From the NCBI GenBank assembly GCA_963821095.1, contig CAWGCJ010000020.1, forward strand, positions 124,001 to 188,000: a stretch of DNA of 64,000 bases, given 5' to 3'. The translations under genes and the position numbers were made by a program. Below are positions 16,128-25,249 of the stretch, piece by piece. The stretch comes from CAVPHV01 sp963821095. GTDB lineage: Bacteria > Actinomycetota > Acidimicrobiia > Spongiisociales > UBA5794. Position 1 is the first letter of the stretch. Every line of letters begins with the position of its first letter. The notes beneath the pieces were generated by a model that ran no database searches, had not been told where the DNA came from, and saw only the letters and a program-made list of their open reading frames with translations.

Positions 16128-18740
16128 TCACGACGAATTCTGGGCGGGGGGTTCGTTGATCGCCTCGACTGGGTCGAGGTCCGGGTCGAACCAGTCGATC
16201 TCAGGACCGGGAACGGGATCGGGATCGGGTGGCTGGGCAGGTGCCTCGGGTCCGGTGGTGTCCACGAACGCCTCGTCATCGAGCGGCGGAGGATCCTGGC
16301 GAAAAAGCGATTCCGCCTGATTGCGGACCTGGCGCCACAACTTCCCGGCATCCGGCGGCCGTTCCCGCATGAGCTCAGGCACCTGCTTGATCCAACCGAC
16401 GGCCCGCAGCGATCCAATGATGATGGCACCGGTGATGGCCACGATGCCGACCGCCGCCAGCAAGATCGCCGGGCGGGGTGGAGCGAGGTCGAAGAATTCC
16501 TGGGTGGCGGGGGTCGCCAGGACGAGAAGCAGGAAGAAGGCCATGGCGCCGATCAACCACTTCTTCCAGGTGACGAGCGGCCTCGCCACGATCCCAATGG
16601 CAAAGAGCCCGATCGCAGCAAGCACCAGCGTTGCCACCGTCCGAGCTTCCGGCAGTTCGACCCCTTCTGTGATCGATAGCTCGTAGGCGAAGAAGGTCGC
16701 CAAACCGGCGGCGAGGCCGATCGGGATGGCGAAGCGCAACACCCGGCGCAGGAAGCCGGGCCGGGAAGGCTCGGCGTTGGGTGCCAGGGCAAGGAAGAAG
16801 GCCGGGATACCGATGGTGATCGACCCGACCAATGTGAGGTGGCGCGGCAGGAACGGGAACTGGCGGCCAACGAGTCCGATCGCGATTGCTATGAAGATGG
16901 CATAGATCGTCTTTGTGACGAAGAGGTTGGCGACTCGCTCGATGTTGCCAATGACCCGCCGCCCTTCGCCGACGACGCCGGGCAACGTCGCAAATGAGCC
17001 GTCGATGAGAACGAGTTGCGCCACCGAGCGCGAGGCCGGACTTCCCGAGCCGATGGCGATACCGATGTCGCTGTCCTTGAGGGCGAGCACGTCGTTGACG
17101 CCGTCGCCGGTCATCGCGACCACGTGGCCCCGAGACTGGAGGGCCTTGACCATCAGCTGCTTCTGGTGGGGAGTCACCCTGCCGAAGACGGTGCCGGCCT
17201 CCACCTCATCGGCGAACGCTTCGGGTTCCTCGGGAAGGTCGCGGGCATCGACGACGTCGGCCGAGCCGGGGACGCCGACCTCGCGAGCGATGGCGGAAAC
17301 CGTGTGGGGGTGATCTCCGGAGATCACCTTCACCTGGACGTTCTGTTGGGCGAAGTAGCGAAGCGTGCGTTCGGCGTCCGGCCGGATCTTGTCCCCGAGG
17401 ATGACGAGCGCCTCGGGCTCGAGTTTCCTTGGCAGCTTCTCGCCTTGAAGGCGAAGCGGACTGTGCGCCAGCAACACGACCCGTCTGCCCAAAGCGGCGT
17501 GATCCTCGGCGGCGGCGATGACCCGTTTGTTGTTCGGGACAACAATCTCGGGTGCCCCCAGCACCCACGTGCCGTGATGGCCAAAGGTGGCGCCGCTCCA
17601 TTTGCGTGCCGACGAGAAGGGAATCGCAGTGTCCGCCCGCCACGACGACGGCGCCGGGAAGCGAGCGATGACGGCTTGAAGTGTGGCATTGGGGTCTGGT
17701 TCGGCGGCGCCCAGTGCGCCGAGCGGTGGCGCCGGGTCAACGTCGGTCAGGGGCTGAATGTCTTGAACGACCAGCGAGCCCTCGGTCAACGTGCCCGTCT
17801 TGTCGAAACAGATCGTGTCGACACGGGCCAAGCCCTCGATGGCAGGGAGTTCCTGGACGAGCACGTTGCGCCTGCCGAGCCTGATGACGCCGACGGCCAG
17901 TGCGATGGACGTCAAGAGGACCAGCCCCTGCGGGATCATGCCGACGGCCCCCGCAACGGCCGACGAAAGGGCCACCCGAATCGACTCGGCATCGATCTGC
18001 TGCTCGGCCTCCTGGGCCCGCAGCGAACTCCAGATCAACAGGATGATCACCGGGCCAACGACCCAGCTGACTGCACCAATGATCCAGTTGACGCCATCGC
18101 GCAGCTCCGAACGGACCAGGGTGAAGCGTTTGGCTTCCTTCGCCAGGGTGGCGGCGTAGGCGTCCTCGCCAACGCGAGTGGCTCGGTAGTTCCCCGTGCC
18201 TGCGGACACGAAGCTCCCGGAGAGCATCTCGTCGCCGGGAGCTTTGACGACCGGATCGGATTCCCCGGTCAGCAGCGACTCGTTGATCTCGAGTCCGCGC
18301 GCCACGATCACGTCACCGTCGACAGCGACTTGATCGCCGGAGCGCAACTCGATCAGGTCGTCGAGCACGATCGTCTGGACCGGGATCTCCTGCGAGGTGC
18401 CGTCGCGCACCACTCGTACCTTCGGTGTGGTCAGCACCGCAAGGCGGTCGAGGGTCTTCTTGGCGCGCAGCTCTTGGACGATGCCGATGGCGGCGTTGGT
18501 GACCAGCACGATCCCGAACAGCGCGTCGGCGGGCTCGCCGACGGCAACCAGGATCACGATCAACAACACAGTCAGCAGGATGTTGAACCGAGTGATGACG
18601 TTGGCCCGAACGATCTCCGCGGTGGTCCGGCTCGGACCCTCAGGGATGGTGTTGACCTCACCCTGGCTGATTCGCTGCCGTACCTCCGCTGAGGTCAGAC
18701 CTGCGAGCTGATCTTGTCCACTCTGGGCCTCGACCGCCAT
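16128..18740 (-). CDS. cation-transporting P-type ATPase, CtpE-like
   Basis: An 870-residue P-type ATPase. The phosphorylated aspartate is D313 in DTICFDKTGTLTEG. The actuator-domain loop is LLTGESDPV, and the hinge is MTGDGVNDVLALKDSDIGIA. The M4 motif reads GMIPQGLVLL (PQG where Ca2+/Mg2+ pumps have PEG), as in the mycobacterial CtpE group implicated in calcium uptake. There is no heavy-metal-binding domain at the N-terminus. The C-terminal ~80 residues are an acidic, proline-rich cytoplasmic tail. The start at 18740 has TAGGCT 7 nt upstream. Ion specificity is inferred by family resemblance only. Confidence 0.88.
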   Translation of the reverse strand: MAVEAQSGQDQLAGLTSAEVRQRISQGEVNTIPEGPSRTTAEIVRANVITRFNILLTVLLIVILVAVGEPADALFGIVLVTNAAIGIVQELRAKKTLDRLAVLTTPKVRVVRDGTSQEIPVQTIVLDDLIELRSGDQVAVDGDVIVARGLEINESLLTGESDPVVKAPGDEMLSGSFVSAGTGNYRATRVGEDAYAATLAKEAKRFTLVRSELRDGVNWIIGAVSWVVGPVIILLIWSSLRAQEAEQQIDAESIRVALSSAVAGAVGMIPQGLVLLTSIALAVGVIRLGRRNVLVQELPAIEGLARVDTICFDKTGTLTEGSLVVQDIQPLTDVDPAPPLGALGAAEPDPNATLQAVIARFPAPSSWRADTAIPFSSARKWSGATFGHHGTWVLGAPEIVVPNNKRVIAAAEDHAALGRRVVLLAHSPLRLQGEKLPRKLEPEALVILGDKIRPDAERTLRYFAQQNVQVKVISGDHPHTVSAIAREVGVPGSADVVDARDLPEEPEAFADEVEAGTVFGRVTPHQKQLMVKALQSRGHVVAMTGDGVNDVLALKDSDIGIAIGSGSPASRSVAQLVLIDGSFATLPGVVGEGRRVIGNIERVANLFVTKTIYAIFIAIAIGLVGRQFPFLPRHLTLVGSITIGIPAFFLALAPNAEPSRPGFLRRVLRFAIPIGLAAGLATFFAYELSITEGVELPEARTVATLVLAAIGLFAIGIVARPLVTWKKWLIGAMAFFLLLVLATPATQEFFDLAPPRPAILLAAVGIVAITGAIIIGSLRAVGWIKQVPELMRERPPDAGKLWRQVRNQAESLFRQDPPPLDDEAFVDTTGPEAPAQPPDPDPVPGPEIDWFDPDLDPVEAINEPPAQNSS

Positions 18741-18747
18741 GGGTACG

Positions 18748-18753
18748 AGCCTA
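18748..18753 (-). promoter_or_regulatory. putative -10 box of the P-type ATPase gene
   Basis: TAGGCT on the minus strand, 7 nt before the ATG at 18740. Confidence 0.35.
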
Positions 18754-18866
18754 CCGGCACCGAGGCACATGGGGGAGGGGGCCGAATCGCACTGCGCGGG
18801 CGGAATTGGGCAGTTGCGGATTGCTGTGAACTACACTGCCGTAACTACAAGGATGTGAGGTTGATC

Positions 18867-19253
18867 ATGGCGATCGCAATCGACGCACGCCTGCAGCGCG
18901 AACAACAAGTGTTGGCGGCAATTGGGCGGTCATATGTTGCGAACCACAGCCCCGTGATCGAAGCTCGCTTGTCGGCGGTCATCGTGGATCCCGCACCTGG
19001 GATCGGCGAATTGGCCGCCGTTGTGGTTGCCACCCGCAGCACCGTCGAGATCGTGCTCGGGGATGCCGACGTGTCCGCCGGATTGATCGCCGCGGTCGCC
19101 GAACTGGCCGTCGGGGGCTGGGAAGTGGTCATCCTCATCGAGGGTCACCGCAGCGGCGACGCCCATCGTGGGCTGCGGGGCACGCCCTGTGTGCTCCAGC
19201 AGTGGTGGCGCGAAGGTGACGAGATCTGCTTCGGCGGTTTCGAAACCCCGTAG
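18867..19253 (+). CDS. hypothetical protein (128 residues)
   Basis: A small soluble protein of alternating hydrophobic strands (EARLSAVIVDPAPGIGELAA, VVVATRSTVEIVLGDADVSA, GWEVVILIEGHRSG), probably a compact alpha/beta or beta-sandwich fold. It has no signal peptide. A GAGG site precedes the ATG. The first residues (MAIAIDARLQREQQVLAAIG) look like a helix. No family recognised. It lies divergently from the ATPase gene and 75 nt before a HAD phosphatase that has its own predicted promoter. Confidence 0.65.
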   Translation: MAIAIDARLQREQQVLAAIGRSYVANHSPVIEARLSAVIVDPAPGIGELAAVVVATRSTVEIVLGDADVSAGLIAAVAELAVGGWEVVILIEGHRSGDAHRGLRGTPCVLQQWWREGDEICFGGFETP

Positions 19254-19316
19254 GAGCTCGTGGAGCCTTGTTGGCACGGCGCAAGGTGCTCCGGCCCAAG
19301 ATCGCGAAAATCGTTC

Positions 19317-19322
19317 TAGGCT
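19317..19322 (+). promoter_or_regulatory. putative -10 box of the HAD phosphatase gene
   Basis: TAGGCT followed by 6 nt and then the ATG at 19329. Confidence 0.4.
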
Positions 19323-19328
19323 TCTCCC

Positions 19329-20279
19329 ATGCCCGCTCCGCTCTATACCCAAACGGTCATTGCCTTTCTCTGGGATTTTGACCGCACCTTGATCCCCGAC
19401 AACATGCAGGGGCCGATCTTCGAGGAGTACGGGGTTGACGCCGGCCGCTTCTGGCAGGAAGTCGACGGACTCGTCGAGTTCCATCGTTCTCATGGTGAGC
19501 TGATCTCGCGCGACACTGCCTATCTGCTCCATCTGCTCACCTACGTGGAGAGTGGGGTCTTTGCCAAGCTCACCAACGCCAAACTCCGCGAACTGGGCGG
19601 CAAGCTCGAGCCGTGCCCTGGGATGCCGGAGTTCTTCGAGGAAACCCGGCGATTCATTCGTGAGGTGCCCGAGTTCTCCGCCGCGGGGATCACCGTCGAG
19701 CACTACATCGTGTCGACCGGGCTTCGCCCGATGATCGAGGGCTCCAGCATCTACCCATACGTCGACGGTGTGTGGGCAAACGCCTTTGTCGAGTACTCGG
19801 CGCCGCCGGGATACTTGGAGCGACTGCCGGTGGCGGCCGAGGGTGGACCGATTCGTCACCTTGCCTACACCATCGACAACACATCGAAGACTCGGGCCCT
19901 GTTTGAGATCAACAAGGGCGTCAACCGCAATCCGTCCCTCGACGTAAATGCGCGGATGTCCGAAGCGCAGCGCCGCGTCCCGCTCCGCCACATGCTCTAC
20001 ATTGCCGACGGCCCAAGTGACGTTCCGGCGTTCTCGATCCTCAACAAGAACGGCGGCAAGACCCTCGGCGTCTATCTCCAGGAGCCCCGCAACAACTACA
20101 AACAGGTGAAGCAACTCCAGGAGCAGGGTCGCATCCAGGGAATGGCCGAGGCCGACTATCGCCCCGGCAAGGGCGCCTATCTGTGGCTGATGGACAGCCT
20201 CGACCAGATCGCTCGCGAAATCGTCGATGGCAGGCACGCCGCTTTCGCCAGTATCCCCAACCCACCGGGGCACGCGTAG
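19329..20279 (+). CDS. HAD-superfamily hydrolase
   Basis: A 316-residue HAD phosphatase. Motif I is FLWDFDRTLIPDN with nucleophile D16 and general acid/base D18. Motif IV is LYIADGPSDVPAFSILNKNG, with the Mg2+-binding aspartates. A large insertion between the motifs (about residues 35-200) makes a cap domain. The VSTGLRPMIEGS segment supplies the motif II Ser/Thr. Related proteins are often labelled phosphoserine-phosphatase-like, but the substrate is unknown. The 'GVYLQEPRNNYKQVKQLQEQ' tail is characteristic of an uncharacterised subgroup. Confidence 0.82.
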   Translation: MPAPLYTQTVIAFLWDFDRTLIPDNMQGPIFEEYGVDAGRFWQEVDGLVEFHRSHGELISRDTAYLLHLLTYVESGVFAKLTNAKLRELGGKLEPCPGMPEFFEETRRFIREVPEFSAAGITVEHYIVSTGLRPMIEGSSIYPYVDGVWANAFVEYSAPPGYLERLPVAAEGGPIRHLAYTIDNTSKTRALFEINKGVNRNPSLDVNARMSEAQRRVPLRHMLYIADGPSDVPAFSILNKNGGKTLGVYLQEPRNNYKQVKQLQEQGRIQGMAEADYRPGKGAYLWLMDSLDQIAREIVDGRHAAFASIPNPPGHA

Positions 20280-20337
20280 TTCTCTCCCGTTGCCTGGTCA
20301 CTACGATCTCGGTTGACGCAAGTTCACGGAGGTTTCC

Positions 20338-21195
20338 ATGACGATCGAGCGAGTCGGGGTTGTTGGCGGTGGCCAGATGGGGGCCGGGATCGCCGAGGTG
20401 TGTGCCAAGGCGGGTGTCGATGTCGTGGTCCACGAGATCTCCGAGGAACTCGCCGCAGGAGCTCAGGCTCGGGTCGTGAAGTCGTTGGCCAAGGCGGTCG
20501 AGCGCGGCAAGTTGGATCAAGCCACGGCGGACGAGGCCCTCGCCCGGTTGCGCTGTGTGTCAGATCTCAATGCGATGGTCGATCGTCAGCTTGTGATCGA
20601 GGCTGTGATCGAAAACCTCGAACTCAAGCGGGAACTCTTCGCCAGGCTCGACGAGATCGTTGCCGACCCCGACGCCATCCTGGCCTCGAACACCTCGTCG
20701 ATTCCGATCACAAGCATCGCCGGGGCAACCTCGCGGCCGGGCTCTGTGGTCGGAATGCACTTCTTCAACCCGGCTCCCGTCATGCCGCTCGTTGAGATTG
20801 TCCGTAGCGTGGTCAGTTCCGATGCCGCTATCGACGGTGCCGCCGCCTTCGCCGGTGACGTGCTCGGCAAGACCGTGGTACACGCCAGAGATCGGGCCGG
20901 CTTCATCGTCAACATGCTGTTGTGTCCCTACATCCTCGAAGCCATCAAGATGTACGAATCGGGCTTCGCCACCCGGGAGGACATCGATGCCGCCATGGTC
21001 AACGGCGCCAACTATCCGATGGGGCCACTGGCGCTCGCGGATCTCATCGGTAACGACACCATGCTCGCCGTCGCCGAGTCCTTCTTTGCCGAGTACCGAG
21101 AGGCCAGATACGCCGCGCCTCCGCTACTGAAGCGAATGGTTGAAGCAGGCATGCTCGGCCGCAAAACCGGCCAAGGCTTCTACGACTACCGCTGA
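20338..21195 (+). CDS. 3-hydroxybutyryl-CoA / 3-hydroxyacyl-CoA dehydrogenase
   Basis: A 285-residue NAD(P)-dependent dehydrogenase that oxidises 3-hydroxyacyl-CoA to 3-oxoacyl-CoA. The N-terminal Rossmann motif is VGVVGGGQMGAGIAEVCAKA. The catalytic segment GMHFFNPAPVMPLVEIV holds the active-site His, and VHARDRAGFIVNMLLCPYIL continues into the C-terminal dimerisation domain with YPMGPLALADLIGNDT. A GGAGG site precedes the ATG by 5 nt. The short form matches FadB2/Hbd/PaaH-type enzymes of butanoate or fatty-acid metabolism; which of these it is cannot be resolved. Confidence 0.92.
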   Translation: MTIERVGVVGGGQMGAGIAEVCAKAGVDVVVHEISEELAAGAQARVVKSLAKAVERGKLDQATADEALARLRCVSDLNAMVDRQLVIEAVIENLELKRELFARLDEIVADPDAILASNTSSIPITSIAGATSRPGSVVGMHFFNPAPVMPLVEIVRSVVSSDAAIDGAAAFAGDVLGKTVVHARDRAGFIVNMLLCPYILEAIKMYESGFATREDIDAAMVNGANYPMGPLALADLIGNDTMLAVAESFFAEYREARYAAPPLLKRMVEAGMLGRKTGQGFYDYR

Positions 21196-21208
21196 CGGCC
21201 GCGCTCGG

Positions 21209-21640
21209 CTAGGCGGTGATGCGTTGGGCGCCGTTGCCTTCGAGGACTCGTTCTAGTTGGTCCTTCTTGACCAAGCCTGAGGTGCGCCAGCGCGGGGCGA
21301 GGGCGGGCTTGCGGCTGTTGGGTCGGTTGGCGGTGCCCTTCTTTGCCTTCTTGGCCTGCTTCTTGGATGGTGAACTGCTCAACAGGACGAAGGTGGGCGT
21401 CGAACGCACGTTGAACGCCTGGGCGGCTCCGGGCACTTTACCGACGTCGATCTTGACGACGTGTGCCGACTCGCCGTACTCGCGGGCCAGTTCGTTCATG
21501 ATCCCGTCCATGACCTGACAGGGGCTGCAGCCGACCTGCATGAAGTCGAGCAACACCGGCTTGCCGGAATCGATCATGGGCTTGAGCTCATCGAGCGAAT
21601 GGATCTTGGTGGGCTTGGGTTTCTTGGAGAAGATGGCCAT
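21209..21640 (-). CDS. thioredoxin-family protein with lysine-rich insertion
   Basis: A 143-residue cytoplasmic thioredoxin-like protein. The active site is C38-x-x-C41 in MQVGCSPCQVMDGIM, and the cis-proline loop is VRSTPTFVLLSS. Between the last two core strands there is an inserted ~30-residue Lys/Arg/Ser-rich segment (SKKQAKKAKKGTANRPNSRK), followed by the C-terminal helix (VKKDQLERVLEG). The insertion is unusual and could contact nucleic acid or be a disordered tail. It converges with the dehydrogenase gene. A GAGGA site precedes the ATG. Confidence 0.82.
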   Translation of the reverse strand: MAIFSKKPKPTKIHSLDELKPMIDSGKPVLLDFMQVGCSPCQVMDGIMNELAREYGESAHVVKIDVGKVPGAAQAFNVRSTPTFVLLSSSPSKKQAKKAKKGTANRPNSRKPALAPRWRTSGLVKKDQLERVLEGNGAQRITA

Positions 21641-21753
21641 GGAACGTCCTCGTGCGGGATCAACTGGTCAACGCGGTCAGAGCGCAGCCTATGCCTGATA
21701 TCTCCCAAACCGGAACCTTGCCGACTGACCGGTCCTGCTCGATACTGGCGCCC

Positions 21754-22158
21754 ATGTTCGAAAACAAGCCACGAGCAAGCCAGCGTCTCGACGAGGAAGC
21801 GATCATTTGGTTCACCACGGTGCGCCCCTCAGGCCAGCCCCAGGCGTCCGCAGTCTGGTTCCTGCGCGACGGCGACGAGTTCCTCATCTACTCGTTGGCC
21901 GACACGGCGAGAATCGGCAACATCACCACCAACCCCCGGGTGTCGCTCAATCTGGACGGCGACGGCCGGGGTGGCGACATCGTCACCATCGAGGGTATCG
22001 CCAGAGTAGATCCCGCGGCGCCTCCGGCCAACGAGGTGGACGCCTACGTGGCGAAGTACCGCAGCTACATGCAGCGCAACGGGTGGACGCCCGAAGTCTT
22101 CGCCGCCAAGTACCCGGTGGCCATTCGGATCAAGGCCACGCGAGGGCGAGCCTGGTGA
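21754..22158 (+). CDS. PNPOx-like F420/flavin-binding protein
   Basis: A 134-residue split-barrel protein of the pyridoxamine-5'-phosphate-oxidase superfamily, in the Rv3369-like subgroup. Typical features are AIIWFTTVRPSGQPQASAVW, the strand FLIYSLADTARIGNITTNP, and the end MQRNGWTPEVFAAKYPVAIR. Members bind F420 or FMN; this subgroup is largely actinobacterial. The frame is open further upstream, but the ATG at 21754 gives the expected N-terminus (MFENKPRASQRLDEE). Confidence 0.85.
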   Translation: MFENKPRASQRLDEEAIIWFTTVRPSGQPQASAVWFLRDGDEFLIYSLADTARIGNITTNPRVSLNLDGDGRGGDIVTIEGIARVDPAAPPANEVDAYVAKYRSYMQRNGWTPEVFAAKYPVAIRIKATRGRAW

Positions 22159-22245
22159 CCACCCCGCCCCGGTGATTGCGCGCCGCACGAGAAATGCCAC
22201 TTGCCCCCGTACAATCGGTGGCGATCAGACAGGGAGGGAGCAAGC

Positions 22246-23889
22246 GTGGCGAAGATTCATGCCGGCCAGGCCCTAGCCCGGTCGTTGAAGGCCGAGGGCG
22301 TCGACACGGTCTTCATGCTGACCGGTGGACACATCCTTGCGATTGTCGACGGCTGCGTGCAAGAGGGGATCCGAGTCGTCGACGTTCGTCATGAACAGGC
22401 CGCGGCTCACGCTGCCGACGCGTATGCCCGACTCACCGGTCGCCTCGGCGTTGCGATTGTGACGGCCGGGCCGGGGGTCACCGACGCGCTCACCGGCATC
22501 GCCAACGCCTGGTACGCCAATTCGCCTGTTCTGCTGATCGGCGGTCGCCACCTGACCAACGAAGACTTGCGGGGCGGCCTCCAAGAGATGGACCACCCTC
22601 GCCTCTTCCACTCCATCACCCGTTGGGCCGCAACGGCACACGACGCAGGTCGGCTGCCCGAGTACGTCGCAACCGCCGCCCGCCATGCGTTCGCCGGCCG
22701 GGGCGGGCCGGTGTTCCTCGACATTCCGTGGGATGTCCAGACCGAGATGGTGGAGGAGACCGCCATCGTGTGGCCCGAGGACTATCGGGCCGGACACCCA
22801 TCTGCGGCTGCGCCGGAATCGATCGGCGAGATCGCCTCGCTGCTTGCTGGGGCCGAACGGCCGGTGGTCTTTGGCGGCACCGGGCTGCGCTGGACCCGTC
22901 AGGCGGGATTCCTCGATGGGTTGGCCGCAATGGTTGATGCGCTGGGCGCCCCGGTCTATCTCAACAGCCTGGCCCGCGGCTCGCTCCCATATGGCCACCC
23001 GCTCTTGGGGAACAGGACTCGAGGCTCGGCCCTCAGTCGCGCCGACGTTGTGCTGAGCCTCGGCGTCGACTGGGACTTTCGTACCGGTTTCGGTCGCAAG
23101 GTTTCGCCAGACGCCAAGGTGATCCACATCGACGCCGATGCGGCCAAGGTGGGTTGGAATCGAGGAGCCGATATCGGAGTCGTGGCAGACCCCGGAGCGG
23201 TTGTGGTGCAATTGGCGACGGAAGCCGGCAGGTTCGGCTACACCGGGGCGCGTTCGTGGACGGAGGATGTCTTCGCCGAGGAGGCGCTGAAGGCCGGCGT
23301 CGCCGCGGAGGCGGCCGCCGCCGACACCATCCCGGTCCAGCCGGAGCGATTCGCTCGAGAAGTTGCCGACTTCTTCGGCGACGACACGATCGTGTGCGCC
23401 GACGGGGGCGACATCGTCTCGACAACCGCCAAGTGGCTGCAAACGTCACGACCCGGGGGCCTGCTCGACCCTGGACCCTTCGGCTGCCTTGGGGTCGGCG
23501 CCCCCTTTGCCCTTGCAGCAAAGACTGTCGAACCCGACACGCGGGTTGGGATCGTCTACGGCGATGGCTCGTTCGGTTTCAACGGCATGGAGTACGACAC
23601 CCTCATCCGCCACGGCCTCCCTGTTGTCGGCGTGATCGGCAACGATGGCGCCTGGAACAACATCAAGATGGTGCATCGGATGCTGTATCCCGACCGCATG
23701 GTGGCCGCCGACCTCGGGGTCCGGCCCTACGAGAAGTTGGTTGAGGGACTCGGCGGCTACGGGGAGTTTGTCGACGACCCCGCGGAGCTGCGTCCTGCTC
23801 TCGAGCGCGCCGCCGCCAGCGGTGTGCCTGCTCTGGTCAATGTCCATATCGCCGAGCAGCTGCGGATCAGCTCTGCCTACGGCGTGTAG
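22246..23889 (+). CDS. thiamine-diphosphate-dependent enzyme (acetolactate synthase / oxalyl-CoA decarboxylase-like)
   Basis: A 547-residue ThDP enzyme with the three-domain order of the acetohydroxyacid-synthase/POX family. The N-terminal Pyr domain contains the catalytic glutamate E50 (VVDVRHEQAAAHAADAYARL). A central domain follows (GAERPVVFGGTGLRWTRQAG). The C-terminal PP domain has the ThDP motif YGDGSFGFNGMEYDTLIRHG ending at GNDGAWNN. It initiates with GTG after a strong AGGGAGGG site, and TACAAT at 22210-22215 may be its -10. The 'DGGDIVSTTAKWLQ' segment resembles 2-hydroxyacyl-CoA lyase/oxalyl-CoA decarboxylase relatives, but the substrate is unresolved. No small regulatory subunit is adjacent. 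Confidence 0.85.
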   Translation: MAKIHAGQALARSLKAEGVDTVFMLTGGHILAIVDGCVQEGIRVVDVRHEQAAAHAADAYARLTGRLGVAIVTAGPGVTDALTGIANAWYANSPVLLIGGRHLTNEDLRGGLQEMDHPRLFHSITRWAATAHDAGRLPEYVATAARHAFAGRGGPVFLDIPWDVQTEMVEETAIVWPEDYRAGHPSAAAPESIGEIASLLAGAERPVVFGGTGLRWTRQAGFLDGLAAMVDALGAPVYLNSLARGSLPYGHPLLGNRTRGSALSRADVVLSLGVDWDFRTGFGRKVSPDAKVIHIDADAAKVGWNRGADIGVVADPGAVVVQLATEAGRFGYTGARSWTEDVFAEEALKAGVAAEAAAADTIPVQPERFAREVADFFGDDTIVCADGGDIVSTTAKWLQTSRPGGLLDPGPFGCLGVGAPFALAAKTVEPDTRVGIVYGDGSFGFNGMEYDTLIRHGLPVVGVIGNDGAWNNIKMVHRMLYPDRMVAADLGVRPYEKLVEGLGGYGEFVDDPAELRPALERAAASGVPALVNVHIAEQLRISSAYGV

Positions 23890-23934
23890 GAAGTCGCGCT
23901 CAACTGCTGCCCCGCCTCGGCCGTTATTCCTTCC

Positions 23935-24396
23935 ATGGAAACTCGCCCCCCCGCTTCGAGGACGGCGGCTCGATTGATGATCTGCGCCGTAGTGTTCGCC
24001 GGCCTACTGAGCGCTTGCGCGGCCTTCGAGGAGATCGGGCCTACGGGCCTTGCCGATCTCGCCGCCGGCGACTGTTTCAACTTCACCGGCCCGGCGACGG
24101 CGGAGTTCGACCATGTCGATCAGTCGCCGTGCGGGCCATCTCACGATGGCGAGGTGCTCGGCAAGGTTGCGTTCGATGAGGAGGAATACCCGGGGAGCGC
24201 CTGGCTCAACGGGGTATTGGCCAACAAGTGCAATCGGGTCGTCGAATCCTACTTCGCAGACAGATTTGGTGGTCCCCAAGAGGGTTTGATGCTGAGTTGG
24301 ATCGTCCCGACCGAAGCGTCGTGGGACGAAGGCTTCCACGCCGCCATCTGTTTTGCTGCCGCAGAACGGGGACAGCTCCGCGGCAGCGTGAAGTGA
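23935..24396 (+). CDS. lipoprotein with septum-formation-like domain
   Basis: A 153-residue predicted lipoprotein. A hydrophobic signal (LMICAVVFAGLL) ends in a lipobox LSAC with acylated C28. The mature part starts with DLAAGDCFNFTGP and contains CGPSHDGEVLGKVAF, the pattern of the actinobacterial 'septum formation' domain (pairs of cysteines and a P/SHDGEV motif). It ends FHAAICFAAAERGQLRGSVK. These domains face the outside of the membrane. The function is not established; some family members are linked to cell division by name only. Confidence 0.75.
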   Translation: METRPPASRTAARLMICAVVFAGLLSACAAFEEIGPTGLADLAAGDCFNFTGPATAEFDHVDQSPCGPSHDGEVLGKVAFDEEEYPGSAWLNGVLANKCNRVVESYFADRFGGPQEGLMLSWIVPTEASWDEGFHAAICFAAAERGQLRGSVK

Positions 24397-24412
24397 CCCG
24401 TCGCCTGGTCGC

Positions 24413-25190
24413 TCAGCCGACCAAGAAGAACGACATCGTGGCGAACAGGATGCAGTAGATCCCGAAGGGGGCGAGCCCGGCCTTGCGGATAACCCACAGC
24501 AAGGCGGCGATGGCGACATAGCCGGTGACGGCGGCGACTGCCATGCCGACATAGGTTCCGGTTGGGATCCCCTCAGAAGAGGAAGCCAGGTCGACGAATT
24601 CGAGCAGACCGGCGCCTGCGATCGCGGGGATCCCAAGGAGGAACGAGTAGCGCGCCGCTTCGCCCCGTTCGAAGCCGCGCATCAGTCCAACGCTGATGGT
24701 GCTTCCTGAAACGCGAGATACCGGGGATGAGCGCCAACGCCTGCCCGAAGCCAAGGCTCCACGCGTCGCGGTCTTTCGAGTCGTCGATCGTCCGTTGCCC
24801 GCGGGGAATCCAAATGGTGGCGACCATGACCACACCCATGAAGAACATGGCAACCGCCACCGCCTGAGGCGTGTCGTTGATCTCCTCCAGGCGCGACTTG
24901 AAGAGCAGCCCGAGCACGGCGGCAGGAATCGTCCCGATGATGAGCATGCGAAGCAGTCGTTTGCCCGTGTCGGTCCAGCGGAAGACCTGGGCCAAGTCTC
25001 GCCGGAAGTAGACGAGGACGGCAACGAGTGTCCCCAGGTGAAGCACCGCCGATGTCGCCAATGAAGGCGCGTCTCTCCCCAGCAGCTCGGGTACGAGCAC
25101 GAGGTGGCCGCTCGACGAGATCGGCAGGAACTCGGTGAGTCCCTGGATCAAGCCCCAGAACGCGGCTTCGATGACTTCGGTGTCCAACAT
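24413..25190 (-). pseudogene. uppP: undecaprenyl-diphosphatase, frameshifted in its catalytic motif
   Basis: UppP/BacA is an integral membrane phosphatase that recycles the C55 lipid carrier for peptidoglycan synthesis. The N-terminal part is intact (FWGLIQGLTEFLPISSSGHL, the first conserved region). The second conserved region should read PGISRSGSTI. Here one extra T in the run at 24709-24711 shifts the frame exactly inside it, and the rest (GSTISVGLMRGFERGEAARY to the end) continues in another frame. Deleting one base restores a ~258-residue protein. Because the gene is usually important and the indel sits in a homopolymer, a sequence error is a strong alternative. Confidence 0.9.
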
Positions 25191-25249
25191 CGACGGGAGA
25201 CTAACGGCAACAAGACGCCTTGGCCTGTCTGCAGGGCGGGATCAGTCTC

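Noticed and set aside
17016..18692. 558-codon open frame on the plus strand
   Set aside because: Antisense to the P-type ATPase, with Arg/Gly/Asp-rich filler sequence and no motifs.
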